Source of the DNA: Carnegiea gigantea
Lineage: Eukaryota; Streptophyta; Magnoliopsida; Caryophyllales; Cactaceae
Assembly (NCBI GenBank): GCA_029747015.1
Contig: JAKOGI010000055.1
Span: 186,001 to 250,000, forward strand
DNA length: 64,000 nucleotides
Reading direction: 5' to 3'
Shown: in pieces, positions 30,735 to 41,388 of the stretch
Position numbering within the stretch: position 1 is the first letter of the stretch
How the letters are laid out: each line of letters starts with the position of its first letter
Notes under the pieces: model-generated
Told to the model about the DNA's origin: nothing
The model's database searches: none
Seen by the model: the letters and a program-made list of their open reading frames with translations, nothing else
Position numbers and translations under genes: made by a program

Positions 30735-31782
30735 TACATGATGTTCGAGCTTTCCATGGTTTAGCTTCATTCTATAGGAGGTTTATTTGTGGTTTCAGCA
30801 CCATAATGGCTCCTATGACTAAAGTTATCAAGGGTACACCATTTGTGTGGACACCAAAAGCACAATCTATTTTTGAAGAGATCAAGACTAGACTTACTCA
30901 AGCACTCAAGCACCTGTTTTGTCTTTACCGTGCTTTAGTAAGGTCTTTGAAGTGGAATGTGATGCCTCAGAAGTTAGCATAGGTGGTGTTCTTACTTAGG
31001 AATGCAAACCTCTAGCCTTCTTTAGTGAGAAACTTTGTGATTCAAGAAGAAAATGCTCCACTTATGATAAGGAGTTCTATGCCATTGTGAGATGTTTCGA
31101 GCACTGGAGTCATTATCTTATTGCAGGTGAGTTTATCTTACATTCTGGCCATGAAGCTTTGAAGTATATTCAAGGCCAAGATAAGTTGAACTCACGATAT
31201 GCCAAATAAGTTGAGTTGATGCAATCATATCATTTCACAATCAAGCACAAGTCAGGGAAACTCAATCAAGACTTTGGGGAGTTGTATGCTGATTGTTCCA
31301 AGCACCCCAAGGGAGATTTTCTAATCCAGGAGGGATTTCTTTTCAAGGGTACACAGCTATGTGTACCAAAGTGTAGCACCAAGGAACTTCTAATCAGGGA
31401 AGTTCATGGAGGAACATTAGCTGGTCATTATGGAGAGAACAACATAGTCACCATGCTGAGAGAGCACTACTATTGGCCAGCCATGGAAAGAGATGTTCAG
31501 GACACACTTAAGAGGTGTGGGACTTGTCAAGTGGTTAAAAGCCATTCATTACCCCACGGCTTGTACATGCCTCTACCTATTCCCACTTCACCATGGGTTG
31601 ATGTTAGTATGGACTTCAATCTTGGACTGCCTAAAACCCAAAGGAACAAGGATTCCATCTTTGTTGTGGTAGATAGGTTTTCTAAGATGTCTCATTTCAT
31701 TCCATGCAACAAGACTAATAATACTACACATATTGCTGAGTTGTATTTTAGGGAAGTGGCAAGATTACATGGTATTCCTAGG
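30735..31782 (+). pseudogene. pol: Element C pol: RT end, RNase H, integrase N-terminal half
   Basis: Resumes at [16 protein letters not shown] after B. A frameshift near 30905 interrupts RNase H. A TGG-to-TAA change near 31207 and an in-frame loss of ~38 residues (KLNQ joined to DFGELY) follow. From 31216 the frame is open through the HHCC zinc region (REVHGGTLAGHYG...CGTCQ), MDFNLGLPKTQ with the first catalytic Asp and [12 protein letters not shown], stopping at RLHGIPR where the E LTR begins. The second Asp and the Glu are missing. Confidence 0.85.
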
Positions 31783-34240
31783 TGATGGAGTCCCCACCAC
31801 CAAAGACAAAGAAGAAGGTCTAACAAGTCCAACAAGGTCCATTGCAAGCTCCAAAGTCCAAGCATTGGCTTAGATTGTTAAAGAGGGCTAAAGTCATGTA
31901 ACCAGTTTGAAGGACCAGAAATTACCCGATTTTGTTCCTCTAATTACTTAAGCTACATTGTGGCTTAAGTCTTGACTTTTTTATTTTTGGAATCCTTAAG
32001 ATGTCTACTTTCAGGCCGAAGTGATAATTCCCAATCATGCACACAAAAAGATGGGAGATCAAGGCTTTTTGTCAAACCGGCCAGTTTTGCACCTAAACTG
32101 CACGGTTGAATGTTTCAGTAGAATTAAACTACTTAAACATCGTTTAATGTTGATTTCTTTTTAGGGGGGCTTATACACATCTTAATTTTCCCCCCATGGC
32201 CTGAAAACCAAATCATGCTCACTTTTGCTAAGCCTAAAATAGGCTTGAAAACCAGCTCAATTCTACCCGTGAACCCGGTTCAGTGCTCCCTGGCCAAATT
32301 ACCTTCATATGTGAGTTTGCTGCTATCAAACATGAGAGGCACACACTCCAAGGCATGGCACACGTCCCCAAGCTTCTAGAACATTAGTCATCAGTTGCTA
32401 CCTTGGAAAGAACAGCTAATAGAATGCACGCTGCAAAAGGGATTGTCTCACGGCTCTCATTGGTCAGCCGAAAACGGATTCCACTTTACAGCTGCCCCTG
32501 ATGGAAATCCCTCCATGCCCCTTGATTTAAAAGAAGAAAATCAATTAGGTAATTTCATTTTGGTGTTTAAAGGATGAATAAATCATCCTTATTTTGTTTA
32601 AGACCTAAAACAGCAGGTCATGGTTTGCTTCTTGCAGCAAACCCGGTTTTGAGAGGTTAATTACTTAAACTTCTTTAAGGTTTAAGTCCAATATTTTGCA
32701 TTGAGATTGAAGTTCACGAAGCCAGCTTTCCAAAAAATCAAGTTTCATCCCATTTGGACTTCATTTACCCTCTCAAATTAGCCAATAAAACCAAGATATA
32801 CAAACTGCCCTGAAGACAGTTTACATCCAGATTTTACCCGGTATTGGTGACTACATTTCTTAATCTTCCATGAGGTTTAAGTGTCCAATTTTTGTATCCA
32901 TGAAAAGATTAAGATCTTAGCTTTCATGTCCAATTGGAATTACCAGATTTGGAGTTCAATTGGTTAGTGAATTTAGCTAATTAGTAAACCTGTGCTGTTT
33001 TGGAGTTCAATCTGCACAGTTTGGGAAATCAGACTGATTCAGGGGGAAAATGACGTCCAAATGCTATGATTCAAAAAGGAGGGTAATCTAGACATCTTGA
33101 GCTTTCCATCCATGTAAGAAATGTAGCAATTAGTCAGCATTTGATGTGTCAAGCATGCGTGACAACTTGAGGTAGAAATCGGCTGGTTGACACCTGGTTA
33201 CTTAGCCTAGTAGTTTTCCTCTTTCAAGGGGTTTGCTTAAGGTGTAAGCTTGCCTACTTGGTCAAAATGAGCTGCTTGGTAAGCTGCCACTCAACCACAT
33301 AGGAGAGAGACACGTGGGAGCATGAAGAAGAAGACATTTTGCAAGCATGCATTCAGCCACCACCAACACACATGTCAAGCTCGAATTCAGCAGCCTTTTG
33401 CTAGGTGGCAGCCTTGTATCTTTGCCCTCCAAGGAAGGAAAATGCGTCACAATTATTCCTTAGATATTAAGAAAGGTCTTAGGATAAGTAAACTTGTGTA
33501 TTAAGCTTGATTGTACCGGTTTTACTTTATTTTAGTTTAAACCTTGTATAAGTGTGCTTAGCTAGACTAATACCTTTCCTCCCTTGGAGGGAAAGGTTGT
33601 TTCATGACTTTAGTGGCTATATAAGGCCGTGTACTTCTCACTTCATGAATCAGATTTTGAGTTTAAAACTTTGAGAAAAGACTTTGTGTCTTGAGTTTCT
33701 CTTAAACACTTCACTTGCTTATCCTTAATTAGGCCGATTAAGGTGGTGTTCAAGTGAGTTTTAATCATTGATTAGGTGGTGTATCTGTATCCTAATCAAA
33801 GGTTAAGGGCCCTAAGCTAAGTGATTGGTGGTGTGTCTTATCTAATCACAAAGCTTAGAATTATCCCAAATACATTGAATTCACTTAAAGTTCATAAAGC
33901 TAGCTTTTGGATTCCTTAAACCATAAGCTCTCTTTTGTGTTCTAATCAGTGAACTTCTCATTCTTTTTATTCCACACATTTCCTACCCTTTCTCATACTC
34001 TTTTCAAGCTTAATCAAGGCCAAGACTTCTTGCTTTGATTCAGTTTTTAGCCCAAACACAAAACCACTTCAAACCGTGAGAAGTCACAAACTTTAGGCGT
34101 GAAGGGCAAAAGTTTGGCTGGGCCACACCGTGTCCTTAAGCACGACCGTGCCTCCCTTGGTTCGTGAGTTTTCCACTTGTTTTGGTTGTGTTCTTGTTGT
34201 AAGTTGGCTTGGGTTGCTCCTTCCCTTGAGACTTACATCA
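31783..34240 (+). repeat. LTR of family E, plus strand (2458 bp)
   Basis: TGATGGAG start, ACTTACATCA end. No PBS follows and no target duplication is seen (CTAGG against GCCCC), so this is a solo LTR whose right flank was exchanged or deleted. TATATAA at 33618-33624. About 900 bp longer than the minus-strand E LTR; the extra length lies in the first half, which holds several degenerate copies of the shared LTR module. It contains one leader-type inverted repeat at 34121-34152. Confidence 0.75.
34121..34152 (+). repeat. Paired-inverted-repeat module inside LTR E
   Basis: CCACACCGTGTCC...GCACGACCGTGCC, about 90 bp before the LTR end. Other families carry this module in the leader instead. Confidence 0.7.
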
Positions 34241-34421
34241 GCCCCTTTGATTAATTAAGCTGGAGCTGGTTGTATCAGGGATAAATAAGCATGATTAATG
34301 TGTAAACATCATTTGTTTTGCTTTCCTCAATGATTTGGATATAATTGTATTAGGTGTAATTAAGCTTTGTACACGGTTAGCATAAACCGTGAGGATTAGC
34401 CTTAGTTAATACTTTTCCTTC
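34241..34421 (+). repeat. Unassigned spacer, probably another E-like LTR fragment
   Basis: No ORF or LTR ends. Patches such as TTAAGCTTTGTAC, ACGGTTAGCATAAACC and TACTTTTCCTTC resemble the E LTR around 33500-33590, which suggests a decayed plus-strand E LTR piece into which the minus-strand E element inserted. Confidence 0.4.
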
Positions 34422-35965
34422 TGATGTAAGTCTCAAGGGAATGAAGCAACCCAAGTTAACTCACATCAAGGATACTAGAAAACAAGCAAACACTCACAGC
34501 CAGGGAGGCACGGTCGTGCTTGATGGCACGGGGTGACCGTGCTAACTTGCTGTCTAGCTTGCCTAGAAAGTACTTCCTTCACGGTTTGAGATGGCTTTGA
34601 GATCTAATGGAAGTCTGATGCAATAAGCTTTGTTTTGGCCTTGATTTTGTGTGGAAATGAGTAATCAAAGGAGTAAGGGAAGTGAGGAATGAAAGTAGGA
34701 TTCAGAACACTAAGAGATCAATGAAGGAGCTCACGGTTTGAGAGGAGCGGAACCAAGAGCTAGCTTATGAACTTCAAGTGTGTTTAATGAAACTAGGATA
34801 GTTCTAAGCTAGATGATTAGATAAGAGACACCACTAATCACTTAGCTTAGGGCCCTTAATCTTGGTTCAGGATAAGATACACCACCTAACCAAAGATTAA
34901 GACTCACTTGATCACCACCTTAATCGGCCACAATTAAGGATAAGCAAGTTAAGTGTTTAAAGAACTCACAAGACGCAAAGTCTTTGCTCTCAACTGAATA
35001 ATCAACTCTATGTCATTAAAATGAACATACAAGGCTTTTATATGGCCTTGAGAATACATGAGAGAGCTTTCCTTCTAAGGTAGGAAAGTCATTAAGCATG
35101 CCTAAGACTACATAGTACACGGTTTAGCCTAAAACAAACATAAGCTGAAAGTTTAAGTTACAAAGCACTATTTTATCTTCCTAAGCTCTTTCCTATGCAT
35201 TAAGGAATGTCAATGACTCAATTTCCCAGCTAGGAAGGTAAGGATACACGGCTGGGCACCTCAAAAGAGCTGAAGAATGCATGGTTGCCCTGTCATGCTT
35301 GAGTGGCCGTGTGAGAGCTTGCAAAATGGAGGCTTTTCCCTTGCTCCACGTGTCTCTCTCATGGGTGGCTAGGTGGCAGCTTACCAAGTAGCTCAAAATG
35401 ATCAAGTAGGCAGGCACTCACCTTAAGCAAACCCCTTGAAGGAGGAAAACCACTAGGCTAAGTAACCGGGTGTCATTCAGCCAGTTTCTGCCTCAACTTG
35501 TCTCGCATGCTTGACACATCAAATGCTGACTAATTGCTACATTTCTTACATGGATGGAAACCTCAAGATGTCTAGTTTACCCTCCAACTTGAATCATAGC
35601 AATTAGACTTCATTTACCCCCTGAACAAACCAGAATTCCAAAACCGTGCAGTTCATAGTGCAATCCGGGCAAGGTCAAGAGATGAACCGGTTTACGCAAC
35701 CAATTGAACTCCAAATAATATGAAACCAATTGGAGTTAAAAGCTAAGATCTTGAGCTTGAAAATTCCCCAAAAAACGAGCACCAAAACGTGCTTTAATCT
35801 TGTGTAATCAGATAAGAAAAACCGGGTGAAAATCTGGATGAGAACCTGGGTGCATCACCTTGTGTTTTCTCCATCAAGTGACTTATGTCCGTGACTTTGG
35901 ACTTGATTTCTTGATTGTTCTGGATCATTGAAACATTATTAGACCTTGAGGATGGACCTCCATCA
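34422..35965 (-). repeat. 3' LTR of element E (1544 bp)
   Basis: TGATGGAGGTCC at 35965, ACTTACATCA at 34422. Minus-strand TATA-like ATATAAAA at 35036-35043. Confidence 0.82.
34507..34542 (-). repeat. Paired-inverted-repeat module inside LTR E
   Basis: GGCACGGTCGTGC and GCACGGGGTGACCGTGC, near the U5 end as in the plus-strand E LTR. Confidence 0.75.
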
Positions 35966-36603
35966 TTCTCCCCTTGTTGGGAAGATTTGATCCTCAAATC
36001 AGAAAGGTAGCCATCTGCTTCATAAGGGCTTAATTCAGCAACGTTAAACGTAGCTGATACTCCATAATCTCCTGGTAACTCCACCTTGTAAGCATTATCA
36101 TTAATCTTTTCCAAAATCTCGAATGGACCATCTGCTCGTGGCATCAGCTTAGTTTTCCTTTTGGAAGGAAAACGTTCTTTGCGTAGATGTATCCAGACCA
36201 AATCACCTGGCTTAAAAAGTTTCTCTCTTTTATGCTTGTTAGCTTGGGCCGTGTATGAGAGTGTAGTTTTCTCCATCTTGGCCTTTACTAACTCATGCAA
36301 CTTTTGGATTTCTCTCACTCTAGCTGCGGCATCCGCACTTGGTTTTTGATCTAACGGTCGAGGAACAAGATCAAGTGGACTTAGGAGATCGGTCCCATAG
36401 ACCACCTTAAAGGGTGATAGACCAGTAGCCTCGCTTGGAGTCTTGTTGTATGCAAACTCAGCGTGTGGAAGTAACAGATCCCATGCTTTAGCTTGGTTTT
36501 TAATCAAAACCCTTAAGAGAGTACCAAGGGTTCGATTGATGACCTCTGTTTGCCCTTCTGTTTGTGGATGACAAGTGGTACTGTATTTGAGTTTGGTACC
36601 CTA
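35794..36603 (-). pseudogene. pol: Element E pol: integrase C-terminus and LTR-encoded tail
   Basis: HPQTEGQTEV with the catalytic Glu lies just inside the right edge. The frame is then open through [71 protein letters not shown] and SSQQGENDGG (polypurine tract/LTR junction), with a ~57-residue tail in the LTR ending SPGFSYLITQD. No chromodomain. The N-terminal integrase is missing because of the A2 insertion and later deletion. Confidence 0.85.
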
Positions 36604-37726
36604 TGATGCATATTCCCATATGCATCATTTTTATTTAAGGTCAACTTCCAAGAACAAAAGTGTTAAACAAGAGCGTGCATGGGAACTCTCATATTTTCTC
36701 TTATTATGTGAGTTCAAGGACTTTAGACACCATGAAGAAGTCAAGCAAGTGGCGAAAATCTGGATAAAACTCATATTCCTTTCGGAAGAATTGGTGCCCG
36801 ATTCTCACAACTTGAGGCTCCACATGGGTTTGAAGTTTAAGATCTCAGCTTCCAAACAAGCCCGATTATGTTTAATTTGGACGTCGTTTGGTTGGGCTAA
36901 ATTTTACTCAAAGAAGACATGACCTGCGCCAGTCCAGTTCTGATATAGGTGTAATGTTCGGACCATAACTTTTGCTCTACGTATCCAAATGCAGCAAATG
37001 AGCCCATTCTGGAAAATAGATTTCCAGGGCTTTCCAACAAGCCCAAAAGCACTTTATTTGGACGTGTGTGCTGAGAGTTATGCTCAGTTGAAGTGAAGGT
37101 TACTGCATGGAGTTAATGCTGGGCAAATGAAGAGACATAGCTTACATGACATCACCTTGCTGACATCATGCGCGACTTGGATGGATTTCTTCAGCTGATA
37201 GGAAGTCTAGAATGTTCATTGTAACCTCCCCCATTCCTTTAAGTTGTGTCTTTTTATTTTTCCTAAGTCTTTTCAATTTTCTAGCTTTTAATTGTTAGGA
37301 GTTTGTGTCTTTTGCTTGTCTTGTTGTTGCCTATATATAGTGGGGGTGTGAAGTGTTTCTCAATTCAGAGTTGTAAGCTTTCCCAAGTGAAATACAATTA
37401 CCTTTGAGTGTGATTCTCAAAAGTAGTCCAAATCCCTAGTTCTATATCTTGAATTTTGGCAAGTTCAAGTGGTGTTCTAGGTTCTCTTTTCTTTTCCAAT
37501 TGGAGTGATTCCATGGTGAAGACGAGAGGATTTGCCCAAGTTCAAGTCCTTGAGTGGCTCCGCAAAGGATTATCTCAAGTGCAAGGTCTTGTTTATCCTT
37601 TGTTCTGCTTTGCTATTATTTTCATTCCACCTCAATCAACCTTCCATTTTCTCTTTACTTTGGTTCAATTCTTATTTGGGTTTGTTTGAGTTTGATTTGG
37701 TTCACTTACCATCCACATATACATCA
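36604..37726 (+). repeat. 5' LTR, A2 subtype (1123 bp)
   Basis: Starts with the 24-bp palindrome; about 65 bp shorter than array LTRs because of a loss near 36805; TATATATA at 37332-37339. Confidence 0.9.
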
Positions 37727-37728
37727 AT

Positions 37729-37741
37729 TGGTATCAGAGCC
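37729..37741 (+). other. Primer binding site of A2-I
   Basis: TGGTATCAGAGCC two bases after the LTR. Confidence 0.92.
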
Positions 37742-37828
37742 AAGGCTTTTAAAGTGACCCATATCATACCCAAATACATTAAAAAAAAAAAAACCGTGAA
37801 CATCCAGTGTCCACAGGCCAGAAATTTC

Positions 37829-38008
37829 GCACGGTGCCCCCGTGCCATACCACACGACCTTGCCATATTCATTTTCCAGAACTCTTCAAGTCGAGACGCA
37901 GCACGGTGCCCCCGTGCCTACCAGCACGACCGTGCCACCCTACTTTTCTGCATTTCCTCAAGTCGAAGCATAGCACGGTTCCTCAGTGCCCCATTGCACG
38001 ACCGTGCC
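37829..38008 (+). repeat. Leader paired-inverted-repeat module, three copies
   Basis: Copies at 37829-37865, 37901-37937 and 37972-38008, spaced 72 and 71 bp, about 80 bp upstream of gag. Confidence 0.87.
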
Positions 38009-38086
38009 CTCCCTCCTCTTCTCCAAAACAGCCTTTTTCTAGCCTAAACACATAACCCATAAAGAACCCTTAAGCATTCATCCATC

Positions 38087-38869
38087 ATGATTTCTCTTGG
38101 GAACTTGCGAAAAGAGATTGCTTTGATTGAAAAGGAGATGGTCATCCTTGAAACTCCAAAGTTTCATAGCCAAAAAGAAGATTTCCCTTACTGGATTTCC
38201 AAAGTGGATCAAGTTTTCACTCGCTACAATATTGACGAGCACGAGAAGTTTAAGGTGGTTATCAAGAAGCTCCGAGGCCATGCGCTTGAATGGTGGAAAA
38301 GGTACAAGTATAAGAGGAAGAACAGAGGGAAAAGTAAAATCACAACATGGGTTAAGTTAAGAGGTAAATTAATGGATACTTTCACTCCAACCTCTTACTT
38401 ACACAAGCATCCATTTGTTTCCTTTGAGGTAAACGGCTTTAATTCCTCTTCTAAAAACCTTCATTTCAACAAGGGAAGTCCAATGAGTGCTTGTAACTCT
38501 AGCTCTACTTCCTTATTTTATTTGGAGAAATTTAACTCTAACAAAGATGAAGAGATCCTTGGAGAAAAAGGGTCGGGCCTAGTTGACCTACCTCTTGTTT
38601 TTGGTGACTGTGGTGATGAAGCGACCTTTGAACTTGAGGCCCAAAGATCCGAGTTGAAGCAAGAAGAGATTGTGCAAGAAATTGAGCAATCCTTCACCCA
38701 AGAAGGGTGCAAAGAAGATAATGAGGTGAATTTGAGCATAACCCCAAGAATTGAAGAGCATGTAGTTAAAGACCTTGAAGTGATGAAGCCATGTAGGGTT
38801 GCTGAAGAGTTTGAACAACTCTTGATTCAAGAAGTACGCCCTACGAACAAGACCCTTGATTGTGGATAG
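38087..38869 (+). CDS. gag: Type I gag-like protein, no zinc knuckle
   Basis: Intact 260-codon ORF from MISLGNLRKEIAL. The gag domain is at residues ~20-115 (PKFHSQKEDFPYWISKVDQVF, ALEWWKRY), then a Ser/Asn-rich linker and an acidic region (LVDLPLVFGDCGDEATFELEAQ). The acidic part aligns with the ORF at 1012-2151, so it is a family trait and not noise. The tail with the LRTNS block is missing because the element is truncated at 38872. Confidence 0.78.
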   Translation: MISLGNLRKEIALIEKEMVILETPKFHSQKEDFPYWISKVDQVFTRYNIDEHEKFKVVIKKLRGHALEWWKRYKYKRKNRGKSKITTWVKLRGKLMDTFTPTSYLHKHPFVSFEVNGFNSSSKNLHFNKGSPMSACNSSSTSLFYLEKFNSNKDEEILGEKGSGLVDLPLVFGDCGDEATFELEAQRSELKQEEIVQEIEQSFTQEGCKEDNEVNLSITPRIEEHVVKDLEVMKPCRVAEEFEQLLIQEVRPTNKTLDCG

Positions 38870-38872
38870 TAA

Positions 38873-39887
38873 AATCGGAACTAACACCACCCTTGGATAC
38901 AGAAACACCACCAAGGATCGACGTTAGGGCCCTTAACAACCCCTTGGATACAGAAACACCACCAAGAAGGAAGTTAAGACTCTTACTAGACCACCACTCA
39001 ACCTGGCCAAAGGAAGAGATAAGCTAGAAGAGAGTTTGGGAGTTCAAAGGAGCAAAGCTCCACTTCATTCACCAATTCAGCATGATGGCCGGCCAAAGGG
39101 GCCTTGAGGCTTTAATACAAAGCTTTCAAGCTTCAAAACATAGGCCCTAGGCTACATCACAAGCTAAACTAGGCAAAAATACAAAGATCAAATCAAAACA
39201 TAAAAGGATAGATGCATCCTCCTCTTGACAACTCTTCAATGCTAATCTTGAGGATGAGGTGTCGACTTGGGGCCCAAGGGAATCTTCTTTGGCAGCTAAG
39301 TACTCTTCATGATGGCTCTTGCAAGTGGCTAAGCATAGATTAGAGCAAAATCACCTCAATTCCTTCCCCTTGTACCCGGCTGGCAGGTTTTGGGTAAAAG
39401 GGTGTTTTGTGTCTTGTTTTGGTGGTTAATAGCTCCTCATGTGTGTAATTTGGCTGAAGTTTTTTATGGCCACTTGATAATATTTTTAAAGTAGTTTCAA
39501 ACCATAAAAGTTTCAAACCAAATGGAGGAGAAATGTGCCACCAAACAGCTCCTTGATTTGGACATGTCCAGTTCAGTGCTAGGTTGGAGCTGCTGAATTT
39601 GCTTGATGATTTGAGGTATCAAATGATCTCCAAATGACTTGCAAGAGGTCTTGATGGAAAGAGCACATCTTGAACTTAAACTTGGGCTTCCTGCGACCCC
39701 ATTTTAGCCCCGGGAACATTAGGAAATAATGTGCACAAAATCGGGTTTGTGCACGGCTGAAATTCCAGTTTTGACAAAATAATTCCCTTGCTCTCCTAGG
39801 CTGATTTCTTGTACCTTGGACATAAGACTTGGACCTTTTGAGCTTCCTTGATGGCCTTGGATCATGATAGGGGATGGGCCTCCATCA
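38873..39887 (-). repeat. 3' LTR of element G, truncated at its U5 end (1015 bp)
   Basis: TGATGGAGGCCC at 39887; similar to G4 LTR 58551-59663, but the last ~100 bp are deleted where A2-I joins. Confidence 0.82.
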
Positions 39888-39968
39888 TCCTCCCCTTGTT
39901 GAAGAGAATTTGCCCTCAAATTGATAAGATGATCATCCTCCTCATAAGGGCTAAGGTCGGCTACATTG
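39719..39968 (-). pseudogene. pol: Element G pol: integrase tail
   Basis: NVADLSPYEEDDHLINLRANSLQQGEDDGG crosses the polypurine tract (39888-39898) into the LTR and ends KTGISAVHKPDFVHIIS, the G-family version of the PGFV-L tail. The upstream codons were cut off by A1-II. Confidence 0.82.
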
Positions 39969-41113
39969 TGATGCATATTTCCATATGCATCATTTTTATT
40001 CAAGTCCAATTTCAAAGAAGAAAAGGGTCAAAGAAGATCATGCATGGAAATGTGCCTATTTCGTCTTCTTAAGTGAGTTCAAAGACTCGCGACACTATGG
40101 AGAGGTCAAAAAGAGGTTAAGCTTTGCTAGAAATTTGGTGCCGAATTCATTCCTGCGGAACCCGATTTTTTGTGACCACTTTTGGACAAGCTCAAGTGGA
40201 CCCACAACTTAAGGGCCCATGTGCTTTTGAAGCTTAAAATTTCAGCTTTAAAATAAGCCCAAGTTTGTTTAATTTGGACGTCATTTGATTTGGCAAAATA
40301 TCACTCAAAGATACGTTATGCTGATCCAGTCCAGTCTGAGATAGGTGCATTGTTTGGGCCATAACTTTTAAACCGATTATCCAAATTGAGCAAATGAGCC
40401 CATTCTGAAAACTAGACTTCCAGGGATTTCTATCAAGCCCAAGAACGCGTGATTTGGCCGAGTATTCTGGAAGTTATGCTCTGTTTAAGTTGAGGCAGCT
40501 GCAAGGATTAATTCTGGGAATATGAAGAGTCTTCGGTTACATGTGATTGTGTGGCTGACATTGTGCACGTTTTGGAGCCTTCTAGATTGGTGTAATCAGC
40601 TAAGAAATCCTAGAATATTCCTTATAACCTCCCCCACCCCTTTTATGGTGTGTCTTTCCATTTATCTTAGTCTTTTCATTTTACTAGTTTTAATTGTTAG
40701 GAGTTATTTGAGTCCTTTTGTTGTCTTTTTCTGAGCCTATATAAAGGGGAGGGCGTGTAAGCATTGCATATCAGATTTCTAAGGCATTTTTAAGAGTAAT
40801 TCAAGCACCTTTGAGAGTGATTCTCATTTGTGTCCCAAAAATTCCTAGTTCTATATCTTGAATTTGGCTAATTCAAGTGGTGTTCTAGTTTCTCCTTCTT
40901 TTCTTTGGAGTGATTCCTCAGAAGAGTGAAGGGAATTAGCCCAAGACCAAGGTGTGAGTGGCTCCGGAAGGATTATCTCATACACAAACTCTTGCACTAT
41001 CCATCTCTATCCTGTTTGGTGATATTCTTCATCTTTCCCATCTTTCTCTCTTTTCCTTTTGCTTAGTTTGATTTGAGTTTGATTTGGATCACTTTCCACC
41101 CACGTGTACATCA
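39969..41113 (+). repeat. 5' LTR, A1 subtype (1145 bp)
   Basis: 24-bp palindrome at the start, TATATAAA at 40738-40745, ends GTGTACATCA. Confidence 0.92.
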
Positions 41114-41115
41114 AT

Positions 41116-41128
41116 TGGTATCAGAGCC
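41116..41128 (+). other. Primer binding site of A1-II
   Basis: TGGTATCAGAGCC after the LTR. Confidence 0.92.
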
Positions 41129-41239
41129 ACGGTTTTTAAGTGACCCACATCACACCCAAGTACATCCCAAAAAGCCAAAATACAAACCAAAAAAAAAAGG
41201 CACAAACCGGCAACCCCAGTCTCGAAGACCAGAGAAGCC

Positions 41240-41348
41240 GCACGGTGCCCCCGTGCCATCCAGCACGACCGTGCCACTATACTTTTCTGCATTTCCTCAA
41301 GTCGAAGCATAGCACGGCCTGCCCGTGCCCCCTTGCACGACCGTGCCA
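41240..41348 (+). repeat. Leader paired-inverted-repeat module, two copies
   Basis: Copies at 41240-41275 and 41311-41348, 71 bp apart, about 40 bp before gag. Confidence 0.87.
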
Positions 41349-41388
41349 CTTTCCCTTCTGCATATTCTTCCTTCAAAGCATCTCCAAC

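Larger units (their letters stand above)
3883..31782 (+). mobile_element. Element C: old autonomous-type CRM-like element, internal remnant split by insertions
   Basis: Collinear plus-strand pol pieces at 3883-4450, 5517-6000 and 30735-31782 run from the protease/RT junction to mid-integrase. Solo LTR F interrupts them with TSD GTATC, and element B interrupts them with TSD TACAT. The gag, integrase end and LTRs of C are not in the window. C is the oldest layer of the left half. Confidence 0.75.
34422..36603 (-). mobile_element. Element E (minus), 3' remnant: LTR plus integrase C-terminus
   Basis: LTR 34422-35965, polypurine tract AGGGG-type at 35966-35976, then pol up to 36603 where an A2 element is inserted. 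The rest of E is not found to the right, so it was deleted together with the end of the A2 copy. Confidence 0.8.
36604..38872 (+). mobile_element. A2-I: 5' part of a non-autonomous A-family element
   Basis: 5' LTR, PBS, three leader repeats and type I gag. It then ends abruptly in a G-family LTR at 38873, with no PPT and no 3' LTR. A deletion removed its 3' half, the E flank and about 130 bp of the G LTR. Confidence 0.82.

Noticed and set aside
31216..31785. Stop at 31783 as the natural end of a short integrase
   Set aside because: The TGA is the first codon-sized part of the E LTR (TGATGGAG). The reading is simply cut by the insertion.
32395..32577. Short ORF inside the E LTR
   Set aside because: 60 codons, no recognisable domain, within a long AT-rich LTR; expected by chance.
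36161..36349. Small plus-strand ORF in the E integrase region and many similar antisense ORFs (e.g. 44548-44928, 57857-58279, 18123-18404)
   Set aside because: They are shadows of pol or gag on the other strand, with no start context or similarity of their own.
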